From Botryococcus braunii (taxonomy: Eukaryota; Chlorophyta; Trebouxiophyceae), in assembly GCA_002005505.1 (NCBI GenBank), contig KV908420.1, positions 204,057-268,056 of the forward strand: DNA of 64,000 nucleotides, in the 5' to 3' direction. How positions within the stretch are numbered: the first letter of the stretch is position 1; the number at the start of each line of letters is the position of its first letter. Shown piece after piece: positions 31,368 through 43,448 of the stretch. Below the pieces are notes generated by a model, which saw nothing but the letters and a program-made list of their open reading frames with translations, made no database searches and was not told where the DNA came from. A program made the translations under genes and the position numbers.

Positions 31368-33216
31368 ATGGCGATCTCATCGGCGATGGCAGGGGCCGCA
31401 GTGCGGGGTGTGATGGGAGCTGGACTTCTCTGTCTTGGTATGCACGTGTCGCTTTCATTACACGAACTGTTAGGGTGGCCTTGGTATCCTGTTGTGCTGT
31501 TTCACGGAAAATGTGGGAGTTACCTTTCAGACGACATAACACGTGGCTCGCGTGTGCTTGCGGCTGCTTTTACGGGAATCACCGCTTGAATATGGAGCAC
31601 AAATTCAATGATTTACTTAGAAATTTTTCATATCAGTTATTTCGTTCTCCGATTGGGTGAGGATTTTGGCCCTGGTCAGTTTGAAGTTTGCTTATTCCAG
31701 ACTTGTCTTGTACCATGGGGGGTCAATGTTTTGGTAAAGGACGTTTCAGAGGGATCCATCCACCCTTATGTTTCAGTACTGTGAAGGGCTTTGGAAAAAA
31801 TTATGTTTGCGCTATATCCCACTCAAGTCGGAGGGGGAGGAAGTCTGTCACTGCAATTGGCTTTAAGACTGCCACGAGTTTGAGAAAAACTCTGCTCACA
31901 TCTTCTGTTAATCAAGCTCTGTCTTGGAAAGCTTGAATCATGTCTTTAAGCGATAGACAGTACTGATGCGGGGTGAAAGCCGGCAAATATTTATTGGAAG
32001 GCGTGAAGCAACAGCTCCGCCGGTATGTATGCAGTGATAGGAATAGCTCCGGCTCTGTACTTGTGGATTACCTTTGGAAGGAAAGACCAGGACGTTCAGC
32101 CACGGAACATTGCCCCCAGGGGCATTGATTGGCCCGTCAGTGCCCCTGGCCCGGCCAGGGCGCCTGGCCCCGTCATTTCCACATTTGTCACCGCATTTGC
32201 AGGTACGATTGCCATAGCGAGATTGCCCCAATGTCCTGGTGACTGCAGGAATCCTGCTCCTAGGCCTATGCTACTCTACAAGTATCTTCGCGCACGGACA
32301 AGCCCCTCTTGGTGTCCACCATGTTGCCACCTTCTCCCGCAGGGTCCTGCAAGGTACTCCCCAATGTCATCGCGACACGTACTCATGATCACAATCATTG
32401 TATCGCCACTGTACAACTGATGAGTTTACTCGTAGACACAATGTTACTTATACGGCTGGCTTGCCTCACAAGGTGATTGGCAACCGATCATAAGCCTAAG
32501 GGAGCGTGCCACATGCTTGGATGGACCTGTTGGGGCTTGTGGTGACTTGCCGGCTCATGAACAAAGCTTACATTTAGTTTTGAAACAGCTTGAGCCAAGC
32601 ATGGAATTTCAGGCGAATACCATTTCTTCGAAGAAATCAATTGTTGATAACGCGTATGCCTCAGTTTCAGGTACTTAGAAGAATTGTGTGTCTGCAAAAT
32701 AAATGCAAAACGTGTGATCCTCCTTCTGATGTTGAGTACCCCTGAACACGGTGTAGTTGGATTGTAACAATTGTTGCAACCCAATAATGGCAAGTGACGG
32801 GCAGAATGTGGTAATCTGTTTTGGTTTTGGTAATTGCACGCCTTACACATACATGGTGCCATCTCCAGAGTTCATGATGAAAACAAAACCAACTTTGCTG
32901 TGCAGACCAGGAAAAAGCAACAACTGACAAATGGTTTCAGAAGGTACATTCGGTTGCAAAGCATATCCTATAGGGGGGTTTTATTCACTGTGGCGGACTA
33001 GAAGTGGGGCTCATTTGTTATTTTTAACTACGACGGAGCCCATCATCTGCCGGCTGTGACTTGTACTCTGGCACTGAAGGATCAGTTACATTCATGTGAC
33101 ACTAGCTGAACAAGTCTGGGGCTGGCCTGTCACTGGCAACTGCCCCACCTAATGTACTTCCTCCCTGCACCTTCCCTTTTCTATTTCCCCCTCCTCCCTC
33201 TCCCCCCCTCTTTCTC

Positions 33217-33283
<67 letters not shown>

Positions 33284-36200
33284 GAGTGCGCGCGCGCGTG
33301 TGAGTGCGTGCATGCGTGTGCATGTGCATGCACGCGCGTGCGTGCACGTGTGTTCATGCGTGCGTGTGTGTGTGTGGGTGCGCTTGCACGAGCGGGTGCG
33401 CGCACGCGCGTGTGCGTGCGTGTGCGCGTGCGTGTGCGTGAGTGCGTGACTGTGTGTGCGTGCGCAATGGGGGTTGCATGTGCATGGCTGGTCCATGTGT
33501 GCGTGACGTGGGCCTACGTTTTTGCTCTGTGTATGCGGTCATGCTTGCATGTGTAGGTCAGCCTACCCATGGCTCTTCCCTGTGTGCTGGTTTTCTGTCT
33601 CCAAACCCCCTTGGGCGCAAAAGGACTGTGATGACTGTTTTTGCGGAATCTTTGGCTGCCAAGATATTGTGGCGGCTGTTCCTGCAGAACCTGTGGGGGC
33701 TAATCCCAGCCTTGCGTTGCCAGAAACTGCACGGCCCGCGGTGAGCCCAGCATCAGTTCCCTCTCCACTTCCTACACCGGCTCCTGCACCAACTATTCCA
33801 GGAGTCGGTGCCAACCCAGCGGATGCATTGCCCCGCACAAACTCGGTGTGAACCCCGCATGAGTAATAAGAAACACAGCATCACCACTCATATGCTGGAA
33901 TTCAAAACTACCAGAAAAACTACCAGGCTTCATCTAATCAAAAGGATGATCATCAGGAGTGTTGTAAATCTATATGGTTTGCGAGCGTACAGAAAGCACA
34001 CGTTCGAATGTGCAAATCTGGGGCCCAAAACTATCGTGCGGGCGTTTTTAAACAGTGTCATACATGTGATGTGGAGTTGCGGACATGGCCGAGGAAAAAC
34101 ACTCCGATGCAACTATCTTTTCTTTACGTGAATTGGGTCATACCAGGTCCTTACCCAGAACCAGGGCTTGGATGGGCTTACCACGTGAGATGCTCACTAT
34201 GGATAGTGTGTACATTCACACGTCACAGTGCGATTTGGATCACAGTCAAGGGCTGTGACGCTATATCTGCATATGGATGTGAGAAGTCTGTTTCTCAGGG
34301 CACATAGTCATGAGCAGCCTGCTGACATTGTCATACTGTAGCACTGAAGGTCTTTGTGTGTTGCTCTGGCCCGGGCAAACGTTGTTACTGTCCCCACCTT
34401 CGAGACAAGCACACTTGTGTCATCTGTGGACATTCGTGGTCGATCTTTTGCAATTACCCTTGCGCTCCTTGCGTATACGTGTATGTGTGCAGCTTTACGC
34501 TCGGCCAAGCTGGCGGATAACCACTGACACTGCCTCCAACGATATTTTGCAGAGTGGTACTCGCGGACACCTGCCAGCTGTCCTTGAATGTCATGCTCAC
34601 GTTACCCTTGCATTGAGCGAATGATTGTTCCACCTTACAAGGCACCTCGCAAACGATGATGCACACCTTGTCTAGGCCCCTGACTATCTCACAAAATTTG
34701 ATCCGCGTCGGTTTCAGCTGGTGATCAGGGCATGCTTATTATCAGGCCGTTCATCAGGGTTTGTGGATATCAATTACATTCCCCAGCTATCAGGGCTGTG
34801 GATACTAACTACATTCCCCAGCTGTCAGAGTGAGAGGGTGGAGAGTGTGTCCAGCCCGAACCAGCTCCAACGGGATCGCAAGCGTCGCCCGCGCCTGTTC
34901 CTGAGGCTGTCCCGGAGGCTGTTCCCGCTGCCAGTCCTGCCGTCCCTCCAAACCCAGCAGCTGCCTCAACGACTCCACCGGAAGGAGCCACGCCTCCAGC
35001 GGCACTCCCAGTTGAACCTCTTCCAGGCCAGGGCCCTTCTCCTGCCACGACACCAGCGGCGGTCTCCCCACCGACATCCCTTGGCCCCGAGGTTACTTCG
35101 CCGGCACAGCTACCTTCGCCTCCTGTAGGGCCGAGAGGGAGTGTCCCGCCTGGAGCCGCAGGTATAGGGCCTGTACCGGCGTTAGCTCCGTCATCTGGGG
35201 AACCATCAGGGACACCGCTGCCCGCTGTGCCGGGACCCGCGGCGGAGCCAGTCCCTGCGGGAGCTGCCCTCCCGCTTGCCCCTGCTGAGGGCCCAACCCA
35301 GTCAACTCCCAGCTCGCCTCCTCCCCCACCGCCACCACCATCACCGATTCCGCCGAGTCCTCCTCCACCGCCACCCCCACCTCCACCGTCTCCAACAGCG
35401 CCTCCGCCGGGGGCCGGTCCCACAGAGACTGGCCCCGGCCCCCTGCAAGGCGCAGCGTCTGCCCCGGGACCCGCTCCGACTGCTTCGCCGCCCGCTGGCT
35501 CCCCCGGGGGAGCGGCACTTGGGGTTCCCGTGGAGTTCCCCACACCCGCTGCATCCCCGACGGGCGAACCCCCGGCGGTCCCATCCCCATCTGCAGCCAC
35601 AGGAGGGGGTCTCCAACCCGCCGGCGCTCCAGTTGCATTGACCCCATCCGCAGGGGAACCCCCAGGGGCCCTACCCCCTGTTGTACCAGGGCCTGCCGCG
35701 GAACCTGTACCCTCGGGAGTCGCGCTCCCGCTGGCCCCTGCAGAGGGCCCTACAGGGTCCCCACCCCCCTTTCCCCCACCGCCGCCAAACCCGGTTTCCC
35801 CCAGTCCTCCTCCCCCGCCACCTCCGCCTCCACCAGCCCCCGCTGCGACTCCCCCGGAGGAAGGACCCACACAGACAGGCACCGTCCCGCTGCAACGTGC
35901 GGTGCCTGCCCCGGGTCCCGCTCCCACTGCCCCCCCTCCTGCTGGCACACCTGAGGCTCCGCCCCAAGCCAGTGTAGAGTCACCGTCGCCTGCGCCACCT
36001 ACAACAGGCGAGTTGCCCCCGGAGCAAGCCCCTGCTTCAGCCCTAGAATTGGGTGCCACGCTCTCTCCTGAAGTTGCAACGCCCCCGGAGCCGCTTCCAC
36101 TTGGGGGAGCGTCGCCCCCGGTTCCTGAGCCGGTCCCCGGACCCGCAAGTGTTCCCCCTACGGCTGGCCCTTCCCCCAGCATCCTCTCCGTCCAGCCGCT

Positions 36201-36996
36201 GTCGCCAGCATCTGCCCCTGCGGCGGCGCCTCCCCAGGGACCGGCGGCGGAAACCGTACCGCCGCCAGAGCAAGCTGCCCAGGGCCAGCCCCCACCACGA
36301 CCTCAAGTCCTTCCAGCCACAATGGCGCCGGAAGAAGCCCCCACCACGCCATCGCAGCCGCCGTCGGAGGCCCCAGTCCCTCCGGAAGGGACTGCTGTGC
36401 CCCCGACAGAGCCCGCCCCAGCTCCCGCACCCACCACCGGGCCGCCACTGGTCGCAGGCCCTCTGCCAACTGTTGCGAATCCTCCAGAAGCTCCAGAAGG
36501 GTCCCCGCCGGCACCGGCGCCAGGCGAAGGTGCAGGACAGGCACCGGTCACGTCAGTGCTCCCGCTGCCGGCCTCAGGACCGCCCCTCTTCTCTCCCGCT
36601 CTGGCTCCAGAAGTGGGTGTACCTCCTGTCTCCACGCCTTCTGTAGCCCTCAACCCTGGGTTTGGGGTGCCCGCGCAAGCTCCCGCAGTCCCCACGGGCG
36701 CCTTGTTGCCAGCAAGCCCCCCCGGCCTTGGGCCAGCAGGGACTCCGTCGGGAGCAACACCAGTCGTACCTTTGGCCCCTGCCACTGGGCCAGCGCCTCG
36801 CCTTGCTCCCGCGCTAGGGCCGGGCCCGGGGGCGGTACTCCCCCTGGGACCCCGAGTACCTCCACCTGGTCTGGCACCCTCGAGAGCTCCTAGTCAGCAA
36901 GGGAGACGCTCCTCACCTCCTCCACCCCCTCCACCTCCGCCACCCCCTCCCCCTCCTCCACCCCCACCTCCACCCCCTCCCGCTCGCTCAGGTTGA
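31368..36996 (+). CDS. Large Pro/Ala-rich HRGP-like protein, first copy
   Basis: Model: exons 31368-31437, 32035-32202, 33688-33845 and 34855-36996, phases 1/1/0, 845 codons plus stop. Seen: a hydrophobic N-terminus (GAGLLCLVIGIAPALYLWITFG, spanning exons 1-2) that could be a signal or membrane anchor. The rest is Pro/Ala/Gly/Ser-rich, with several pure Pro runs and SPPPP modules. Exon 4 contains two tandem repeat units of about 150 residues (starting near 35188 and 35638; both include GPAAEPVP, ALPLAPAEGPT and PAPGPAPTA). It ends in a long poly-Pro block. Known: SP and PPPP-rich secreted proteins are typical of hydroxyproline-rich glycoproteins in green-lineage cell walls and extracellular matrix. 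No pherophorin globular domain was seen. Exons 1-2 are the uncertain part; further exons could lie in 32.2-33.7 kb. The (GT)n-rich intron 2 and a 35-base tandem repeat before exon 4 are unusual. Confidence 0.62.
33216..33470. repeat. (GT)n tract passing into GT/GC alternation
   Basis: About 60 bases of pure GT, then about 190 bases of degenerate alternating purine-pyrimidine DNA, in intron 2 of the first HRGP-like gene. Confidence 0.9.
34762..34831 (+). repeat. Tandem 35-base duplication next to a 3' splice site
   Basis: Copies at 34762-34796 and 34797-34831 share TGTGGATA, TACATTCCCCAGCT and TCAG. Each contains an acceptor-like CCCCAG. The proposed exon starts just downstream at 34855. Confidence 0.88.
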
Positions 36997-39790
36997 TCCA
37001 CCCCTGTTAGAGATACACACGTGTCACAGCAGTTCCATGAGGGGACCTTACACACGGCCATTGTATATGTGGCGGTGGGTGAGACTATATCACGTGTTAG
37101 TGGGTAGATTGTACATACACTTGTGTGATGTGTGACGAGACGTGTATTTCAGAAGCCTGATAACCCTCGGGCTATCTCCCTATGAAACTGAAGATTTGGG
37201 CCTGGGGCCGTCTCCTCTTTCCAGAGGCTTGAAGTTGTGGATTTAATCTCTTGATTACTTGGACCTGACAGTTGTACCAGGCCTGGATTGCAAGGTGAAG
37301 TAGTGAATAAAGAAGATCTTACAGCTGCGGGTCTACACTTTGAGACTTCGCAGGCCAGTGACGAAATAAGCCATAAGGCGTATCAATATTCATATTGATA
37401 ATTAGATGCCAAATTTCGATTTGCTTAGATGCCAGTACTCGTGGCTGCAGTTGTACCTTGAGGACTTGTTTGGTGACCACCCCTTCTGCTTTCGCAGCTG
37501 TTGCTGTCACCATTTACATCATGGCATGCATGCAAGGCATCCAATACTCGTGAGTCTAGGCTAAGGCATGGGCCTGTAAAGCAAGCTGGCATAATTATGT
37601 GTTTGCAATTGCAAGGCGTGCATGCTACTGCGGATGCTGTATATACGGCTGTGCAACTTCAGGGAGCTAGAACATTGTAGGGTTTTATGGAAGGCTTTCC
37701 ATACAGGGACTAGATCGGGCTGGATATAGGTAGGGGAGTTAGTCGAAAACTCCCCCACCTCTGTCCCTCTGGCCCTCTGTCCCTCTGTCCCTCTGGCTGG
37801 ATAGCCTAGCCAGGTGGCTGGTGTAATATTTACCTACTTCCTGCAGACGTGATACACGTGTGGAAATAGCACATGTACAGGGTTTCAGACATGACAGATG
37901 GCAAAACCGTGACTTGGAGTCTCCACCATCTTGCCTCCGCCGAAAGGAAGATGCCGTGGAAAAGAGTGGAGGTACAGATACCGTGACGAGATAGGAAGAA
38001 TGACATTTTACTGGAACTGCTTTGGTTTACGCTGAGAGTGCTGCAGGATTCATACGTGACTTTATGGTTGGCGCCCCAGATTTGCATAGTTGTGCTTGAA
38101 GATGGGGCCCTGGAGCAGGGCTTAAGCACGACGCTTCGAGTTGAAATCCAATCAAGGTGAAATCGAGATATCATATTGGATATAACTTAGCAAGCATGGT
38201 GACAAATCATATTGGGGATCCCTCGAGTTGCCCATGCATGGTTGGGTCCTCATGAGAGTTGACCATTGGACGTGATCATGCTCGCTCAGATGTATCTATA
38301 TAGATATCAGCGTTCTGCGTGATCTTACAGTGTATGGCGAACAGCGACATCCTTGGAAGTCGTTCTGCATATGTGGACACATGTATCCTTGGCACCATGG
38401 TCATGGCCACCTGTGGTATTTGGACACCGAAATTGTATACATGTACAGGGCGCTATGTACAGGAGAGGTCTGGAGAAGATCTTAACACGTAGATTCGGAC
38501 TATCCATCATGATATATGTCTAGTGTTAACGTTGTTTGTAAATGGTTGCTGTGCATGTATTTCGTATCCACTCAATTATGTTATCAAGCTCAAACTAATG
38601 TTAACTGCAGTTTACTGTATCATATTATATATCACTATCAATCCGAGGGTGTGGCCTGGTTTATCATTCGTGCACAAATAGTCCTACGTAGTGAAATTTT
38701 ATATTAGATGTAGATATAGATATAGTTAAAGATGTTTTTAGGGAGATGTTTTACGCACCATGAGGGAGATATGCACAATTACCAGCATATAGCTGCATTG
38801 CAGGCCCTGGGGTCGTTTGCAAGATTTCTGGAGTATGCCCCAGAAAGTTCCCTCATGAGGTTTAACCCCACTGATCAGCGCAGCCCGTGGTACCATGAAT
38901 AGCATCTATATGGTGGTGGGGGGGGGGGGTGTGGGGGGAGGGCATGCTTCTTCATACGTTCGAAAGTATGACGGGATTCCATCATGGAATATGTTACCAT
39001 CATGATCATGATCATTCATGAACTATATAGTTCATTATAATGCAAATCAGCATTTTTTTGATCATTTTCACTTTGGAGGAAGGCAATATGCCGTACCTTC
39101 ATTGCATTTATATGCTTCAATACAGTGAAGAGGAGAGCTTTGGAAGGATCTGGAAGTTACTGTGTGTTGGCCACTTACAGGAATGTTGTTGGATTTGAAC
39201 CCATCTGGGTTTGCTTGCAGTGATAGCTTAATAGTTTGTCACCTGCCATTTTGTACGTACACAGTCATGTGTAGAAAGCGATATGTATGTATGGCTAGGT
39301 GCTGCATTACATTTGCATCATGATCAGCTAATCATCTCATTTCGGCATATCATCAAGTTTCTTAGCCTTGTAGCGTTGAAGCTTCTATTTCCCACAGATG
39401 TCAAAGTTCATTTTATGATGAACACGCCGGGCGTTTGGTCGTGTAGGGAATATGCAATAGTACCTTTATATATGGGCTATTCCATTCATAGTGTGTTGTT
39501 TGTATTACTGTCTGATAAACATAGATACAATGACGGGGTACTTAAGGTTTGAAAACTTTCCCCACTATCGGAAGTGGGAAACCGCCTCAGTTGTTGAGGT
39601 GAAAATTACCCTCCAGGTGGCCGCATAACAGCCATGATTAGAATCAATCCAGGCGGGAAGGGGGGGGGTCTACGTGCGAATGACACTTTCTCTGGAGATC
39701 GATACCTGGTTTTGCATCAATAACAAAATGGGAATACCCCCGACTAGTGCCTCATGTTAATCGGCTTAGTCAAACCTTGCATGAGTGTCC

Positions 39791-40420
<630 letters not shown>

Positions 40421-40432
40421 GTCTCCCCTCCT

Positions 40433-40443
40433 TACACACACAG

Positions 40444-40496
<53 letters not shown>

Positions 40497-40586
40497 ACAC
40501 ACACACACAGACCCTACACGCCCATCGTCAGACCACAGTTCAGGCTTGTCAAAATTAAAACCTTAGCGAGTCGGGATTCACAGCTG

Positions 40587-40664
<78 letters not shown>

Positions 40665-40676
40665 CGCGCGCGAGCG
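40433..40676. repeat. (CA)n arm facing a (GT)n arm
   Basis: About 75 bases of CA (40433-40509), about 75 bases of unique sequence, then about 70 bases of GT (40587-40656) ending in GCGCGC. The arms are complementary. Confidence 0.92.
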
Positions 40677-40861
40677 CACACGCACATGGCACGAGTTTGC
40701 GCGTGTTTTTGGGGAGATGTTTTACGCACCATGAGTGTTCGTGCCTATATGAACACATAGTTTTGATTGCGATTATGTATGCACGCATGCGTTCGCGTGC
40801 ACCCAGCCCTCTATCCAATATTGTGTGAACATAAGTGACTGTTATGACTGTGAAATGGCAG

Positions 40862-41050
40862 AACCTGTGGGTGGTGCTAACTGGGATGCTTGCCCTGCAG
40901 ACGTTTTGGATTTTGGTCTCGGACCTGCATTTATGCTGGAAGCTGCACGCCCTGCGGCTGGCCTCGCATCAGTTCTCTAGCCACTCCCTCCATCAGCCCT
41001 TGCACCCAGGGTGTCTGGAGTAGAGGCTAAGCCAGTGGATGCCTTACCCC
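40862..41050 (+). pseudogene. Decayed exon homologous to exon 3 of the first HRGP-like gene
   Basis: Begins AACCTGTGGG after a CAG acceptor, as does the exon at 33688, and encodes EPVG, AARPA, LASV and VDALPRP blocks in the same order as the first copy. In the expected frame it meets a TAG at 40978-40980 and shows a length shift. It appears non-functional as an exon in that frame, unless an unrecognised intron removes the stop. Confidence 0.6.
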
Positions 41051-41089
41051 GCCCAACCTCGGTGCGGCGCCCTACATGTGGTGGTCAAC

Positions 41090-41143
41090 ATGTACACGCG
41101 TGGTCAACATGTACACCCATGTGTCGTACGATACATGGGTGTA
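41090..41143. repeat. Short tandem repeat leading into a 32-base palindrome
   Basis: GTGGTCAACATGTACAC occurs twice in tandem. It is followed by a 32-base palindrome (41112-41143, centre TCGTACGA) with one wobble pair. Confidence 0.9.
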
Positions 41144-41377
41144 TTACGTGATGTCCCCTGCACTCAGGTGCTGCAAATGCCATGTTTTCCAATCAGTTTA
41201 TGATTAGGCCATTGCAGTTCCTTGAGTGATTGGCAGGCCTCCTGAGAGTTTCGCTACTCCCCTGGTTGCCAGCGGGTATACCGGCTTCAGCTATATACTG
41301 TACGTAAGGCTGATCCAATTGTAATGGATGCAATAGTTTTCCCCGTTTACTGAGTTTGGGAGGGATGGATGGTGTAG

Positions 41378-43180
41378 CCCGAGGCCGCTCCAACAGTCTC
41401 ACAAATGCCTCCCGCGCCTGTTCCTGACGCTCTTCCCGCTGCCCGTCCCACCGTTGCTCCACCCACAGCAGCTGGCCAGCTACTGTGGGTGGAGGGACGG
41501 CCGTTGGAGGGCCATGGCCCCACAACGGCGCCTGAAGAAGCCACGCCACTGGCGGAGGCACCCCCAGTCGCGTCTCTTCCAAGCCAGAGCCCTGATCCGA
41601 GCACGACAACCACGGCGGCGCCCTCGCCCTTATCCGTAGGCCCCGAGGCTGTGTTTCCTGTACCGCTGCCTGCCCCCTCGAAAGGATCTGTCCCTTTGAA
41701 GCCCAGTGGCAGTTTCCCGCCTACCGGCACAGCCACAGCTTCTGCGCAACTGCCCAGCGAGCACGTGTTAGCGTCAGCTCCATTGTCGTGGGTACCGTCA
41801 AGGGCTCCGCAGCCCGTCTTTCGGGGACCTGTTGTGGAACCAGTCCCTGCTGGAGCTGCTCTTGTTGAGGGCCTATACCTGCCTCCAGCTCCCAGCCCGC
41901 TTACTCTTTCACCATCCCCATCTCCTATTCTTGCGGCACTGCCCCCAACCAAGCTGTCGCCAACCTTGCCTCCCGCGACCGCAGGTCCTGGAGAAAGTGG
42001 CCCCGTCACGCAAGAAGAGGTAGGGCCCGCCCCAGGACCTTACCCAGCTACGTCAGCTCCAACAAGCTCACTCAGGGCCGTGCTTCACGCTGCGGCGGAG
42101 TCAACCCCGCCACCCCCAACAGACGAGTCTATTGCGGTGCAAGCCCCAGCTGCAGCTGCAACAGTGGGTGCCACGCAAGCGCAGCCTCCCGCGGGCTTCC
42201 GAGAAGTCTTCCTTCCGCGATCAACGCTGTTGATGTCAGCCCAACTCCCTCCAGAAGTTGCGCCTCTCGCGGTGCCGCTCGCTAAAAGGGGAACAACCTT
42301 CCCAGTCCTTGAAAGTGTCCCCAAGCCCCTCGAGGAGCTCGTCCCGGCTGCTGCCCCATATGATGCATTGCTGGTACCCTCGAAGGTACCAGCGGTAGGG
42401 CACGTACCGCTGCGGGGGCAAGCTGCCCTTGCCCTGCCTCCCGCGCAACAGCAAATCGCTTTTCTAGCCCCGCTGGCAGCAAAAGGAGCCTCTACCTCGC
42501 CATCCAAGCCGGCGATTGCGACCTTGGTCCCTGTTGGAGGGTCTGTTGTACGGCCCTCTGGGCCTGCTTCAGCTCTGAAGCCTGGCGCCGTAATGCCGCT
42601 GGTTGCGGGGCCCCTTCAGTCCACCACGAATCAGCCGGAAGTTCCAGAAGCGTTTCCGCCCGCAGCAACGCCAGCGGAAGTTACGGGGCTGGCACCGGTC
42701 ACATCGGCGCTCCCGATTGCGGCAGTGGGATTGCCGGTTCCTTCTCCAGCTCTGCCAGCGCAGGGGGGCTCCATACCGGCTGGATCCCCCAGCCCCGCTG
42801 TTAGAGTTCCCACGCAAGCTTCGGCGCTCCCCTCTGGCCTCCCGTTTGGGTTTCCTGCGAGAACCCCATCCATTACAGCTGAAAAAGTCCAGCCAGGAGC
42901 AACAGCAGTCGCGCCCTTGGCCCCAATTCTTGCACCAGCACCGCACCTTGCGCCGGTGGCAGGGGCACGTGCTGTGGTGGTACCTCCCCAGGGACCTCGA
43001 GGGACTTCACCCGGTTTGGCTCCCTCGAGGGTCCCCAATCAGGGAGGAGGGCCCTCACCTCCATGGTGGCCACCTCCTCCACCTCCGCCGCCCCCTCCAC
43101 CTCCGCCACCCCATCCACCTCCGCCACCCTCTCCACCTCCTCCACCCCCGCCTCCACCCCTTCGGGATCGCGTTGATTGA
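41378..43180 (+). CDS. Large Pro/Ala-rich HRGP-like protein, second copy (main exon)
   Basis: Seen: acceptor GGTGTAG then an open frame of 600 codons ending at 43180. The start PEAAP, the MPPAPVPDALPAARP block, later LAPVTSALP, VAPLAPILAPAPHLAP, GLAPSRVPNQ and the final poly-Pro run align in order with exon 4 of the first copy (PEPAP, SPAPVPEAVPAASP, QAPVTSVLP, VPLAPATGPAPRLAP, GLAPSRAPSQ, poly-Pro). The internal 150-residue duplication and two of the pure Pro runs of the first copy are absent. Known role of such proteins: extracellular matrix or cell wall. The matching 5' exon is broken and no signal-peptide exon was found, so this copy may be a pseudogene or may use another 5' end. The frame has stayed open over 1.8 kb, which argues for recent origin or function. 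Confidence 0.5.
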   Translation, partial: PEAAPTVSQMPPAPVPDALPAARPTVAPPTAAGQLLWVEGRPLEGHGPTTAPEEATPLAEAPPVASLPSQSPDPSTTTTAAPSPLSVGPEAVFPVPLPAPSKGSVPLKPSGSFPPTGTATASAQLPSEHVLASAPLSWVPSRAPQPVFRGPVVEPVPAGAALVEGLYLPPAPSPLTLSPSPSPILAALPPTKLSPTLPPATAGPGESGPVTQEEVGPAPGPYPATSAPTSSLRAVLHAAAESTPPPPTDESIAVQAPAAAATVGATQAQPPAGFREVFLPRSTLLMSAQLPPEVAPLAVPLAKRGTTFPVLESVPKPLEELVPAAAPYDALLVPSKVPAVGHVPLRGQAALALPPAQQQIAFLAPLAAKGASTSPSKPAIATLVPVGGSVVRPSGPASALKPGAVMPLVAGPLQSTTNQPEVPEAFPPAATPAEVTGLAPVTSALPIAAVGLPVPSPALPAQGGSIPAGSPSPAVRVPTQASALPSGLPFGFPARTPSITAEKVQPGATAVAPLAPILAPAPHLAPVAGARAVVVPPQGPRGTSPGLAPSRVPNQGGGPSPPWWPPPPPPPPPPPPPPHPPPPPSPPPPPPPPPLRDRVD

Positions 43181-43203
43181 TTTCGAGAGGTCTGAGTGGA
43201 TCC

Positions 43204-43448
43204 ACAAGGATGTACTTCCGGAAGTACATCCTTGTCATAATTTGACCATTCTCAGGACTTCAAGACACATGTATGTATATGCACTAGACATATATATGCA
43301 TATATATGTCTAGTGCATGGTCATGTTTGTAGCGGGGTAGCCTTTGTAGCGGGGATTAGTATATAGTGCCTTTAAAGTTGTGTGCAGTACATGTTACGTA
43401 TACGCATAAAGTAGTTAACTGCTTATGCAAATACGTAACGTGTGCTGC
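43204..43448. repeat. Cluster of three palindromes downstream of the second HRGP-like gene
   Basis: A perfect 32-base palindrome lies at 43204-43235 (arm ACAAGGATGTACTTCC). A perfect 40-base palindrome lies at 43279-43318 (arm ATGCACTAGACATATATATG). An imperfect inverted repeat lies at 43384-43448 (TTACGTAT and GCATAA facing TTATGC and ATACGTAA). All within 250 bases starting 24 bases after the stop codon. Confidence 0.95.

Noticed and set aside
34809..36182. 457-codon minus-strand Gly/Ala-rich open frame
   Set aside because: It is the antisense of the Pro-rich exon. GC-rich Pro codons (CCN) read as Gly (GGN) on the other strand and seldom give stops. The plus frame is conserved in the paralogue and continues to a clear end.
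39185..39215. GGTTCAAATCC-like T-arm on the minus strand
   Set aside because: The rest of a cloverleaf is missing.
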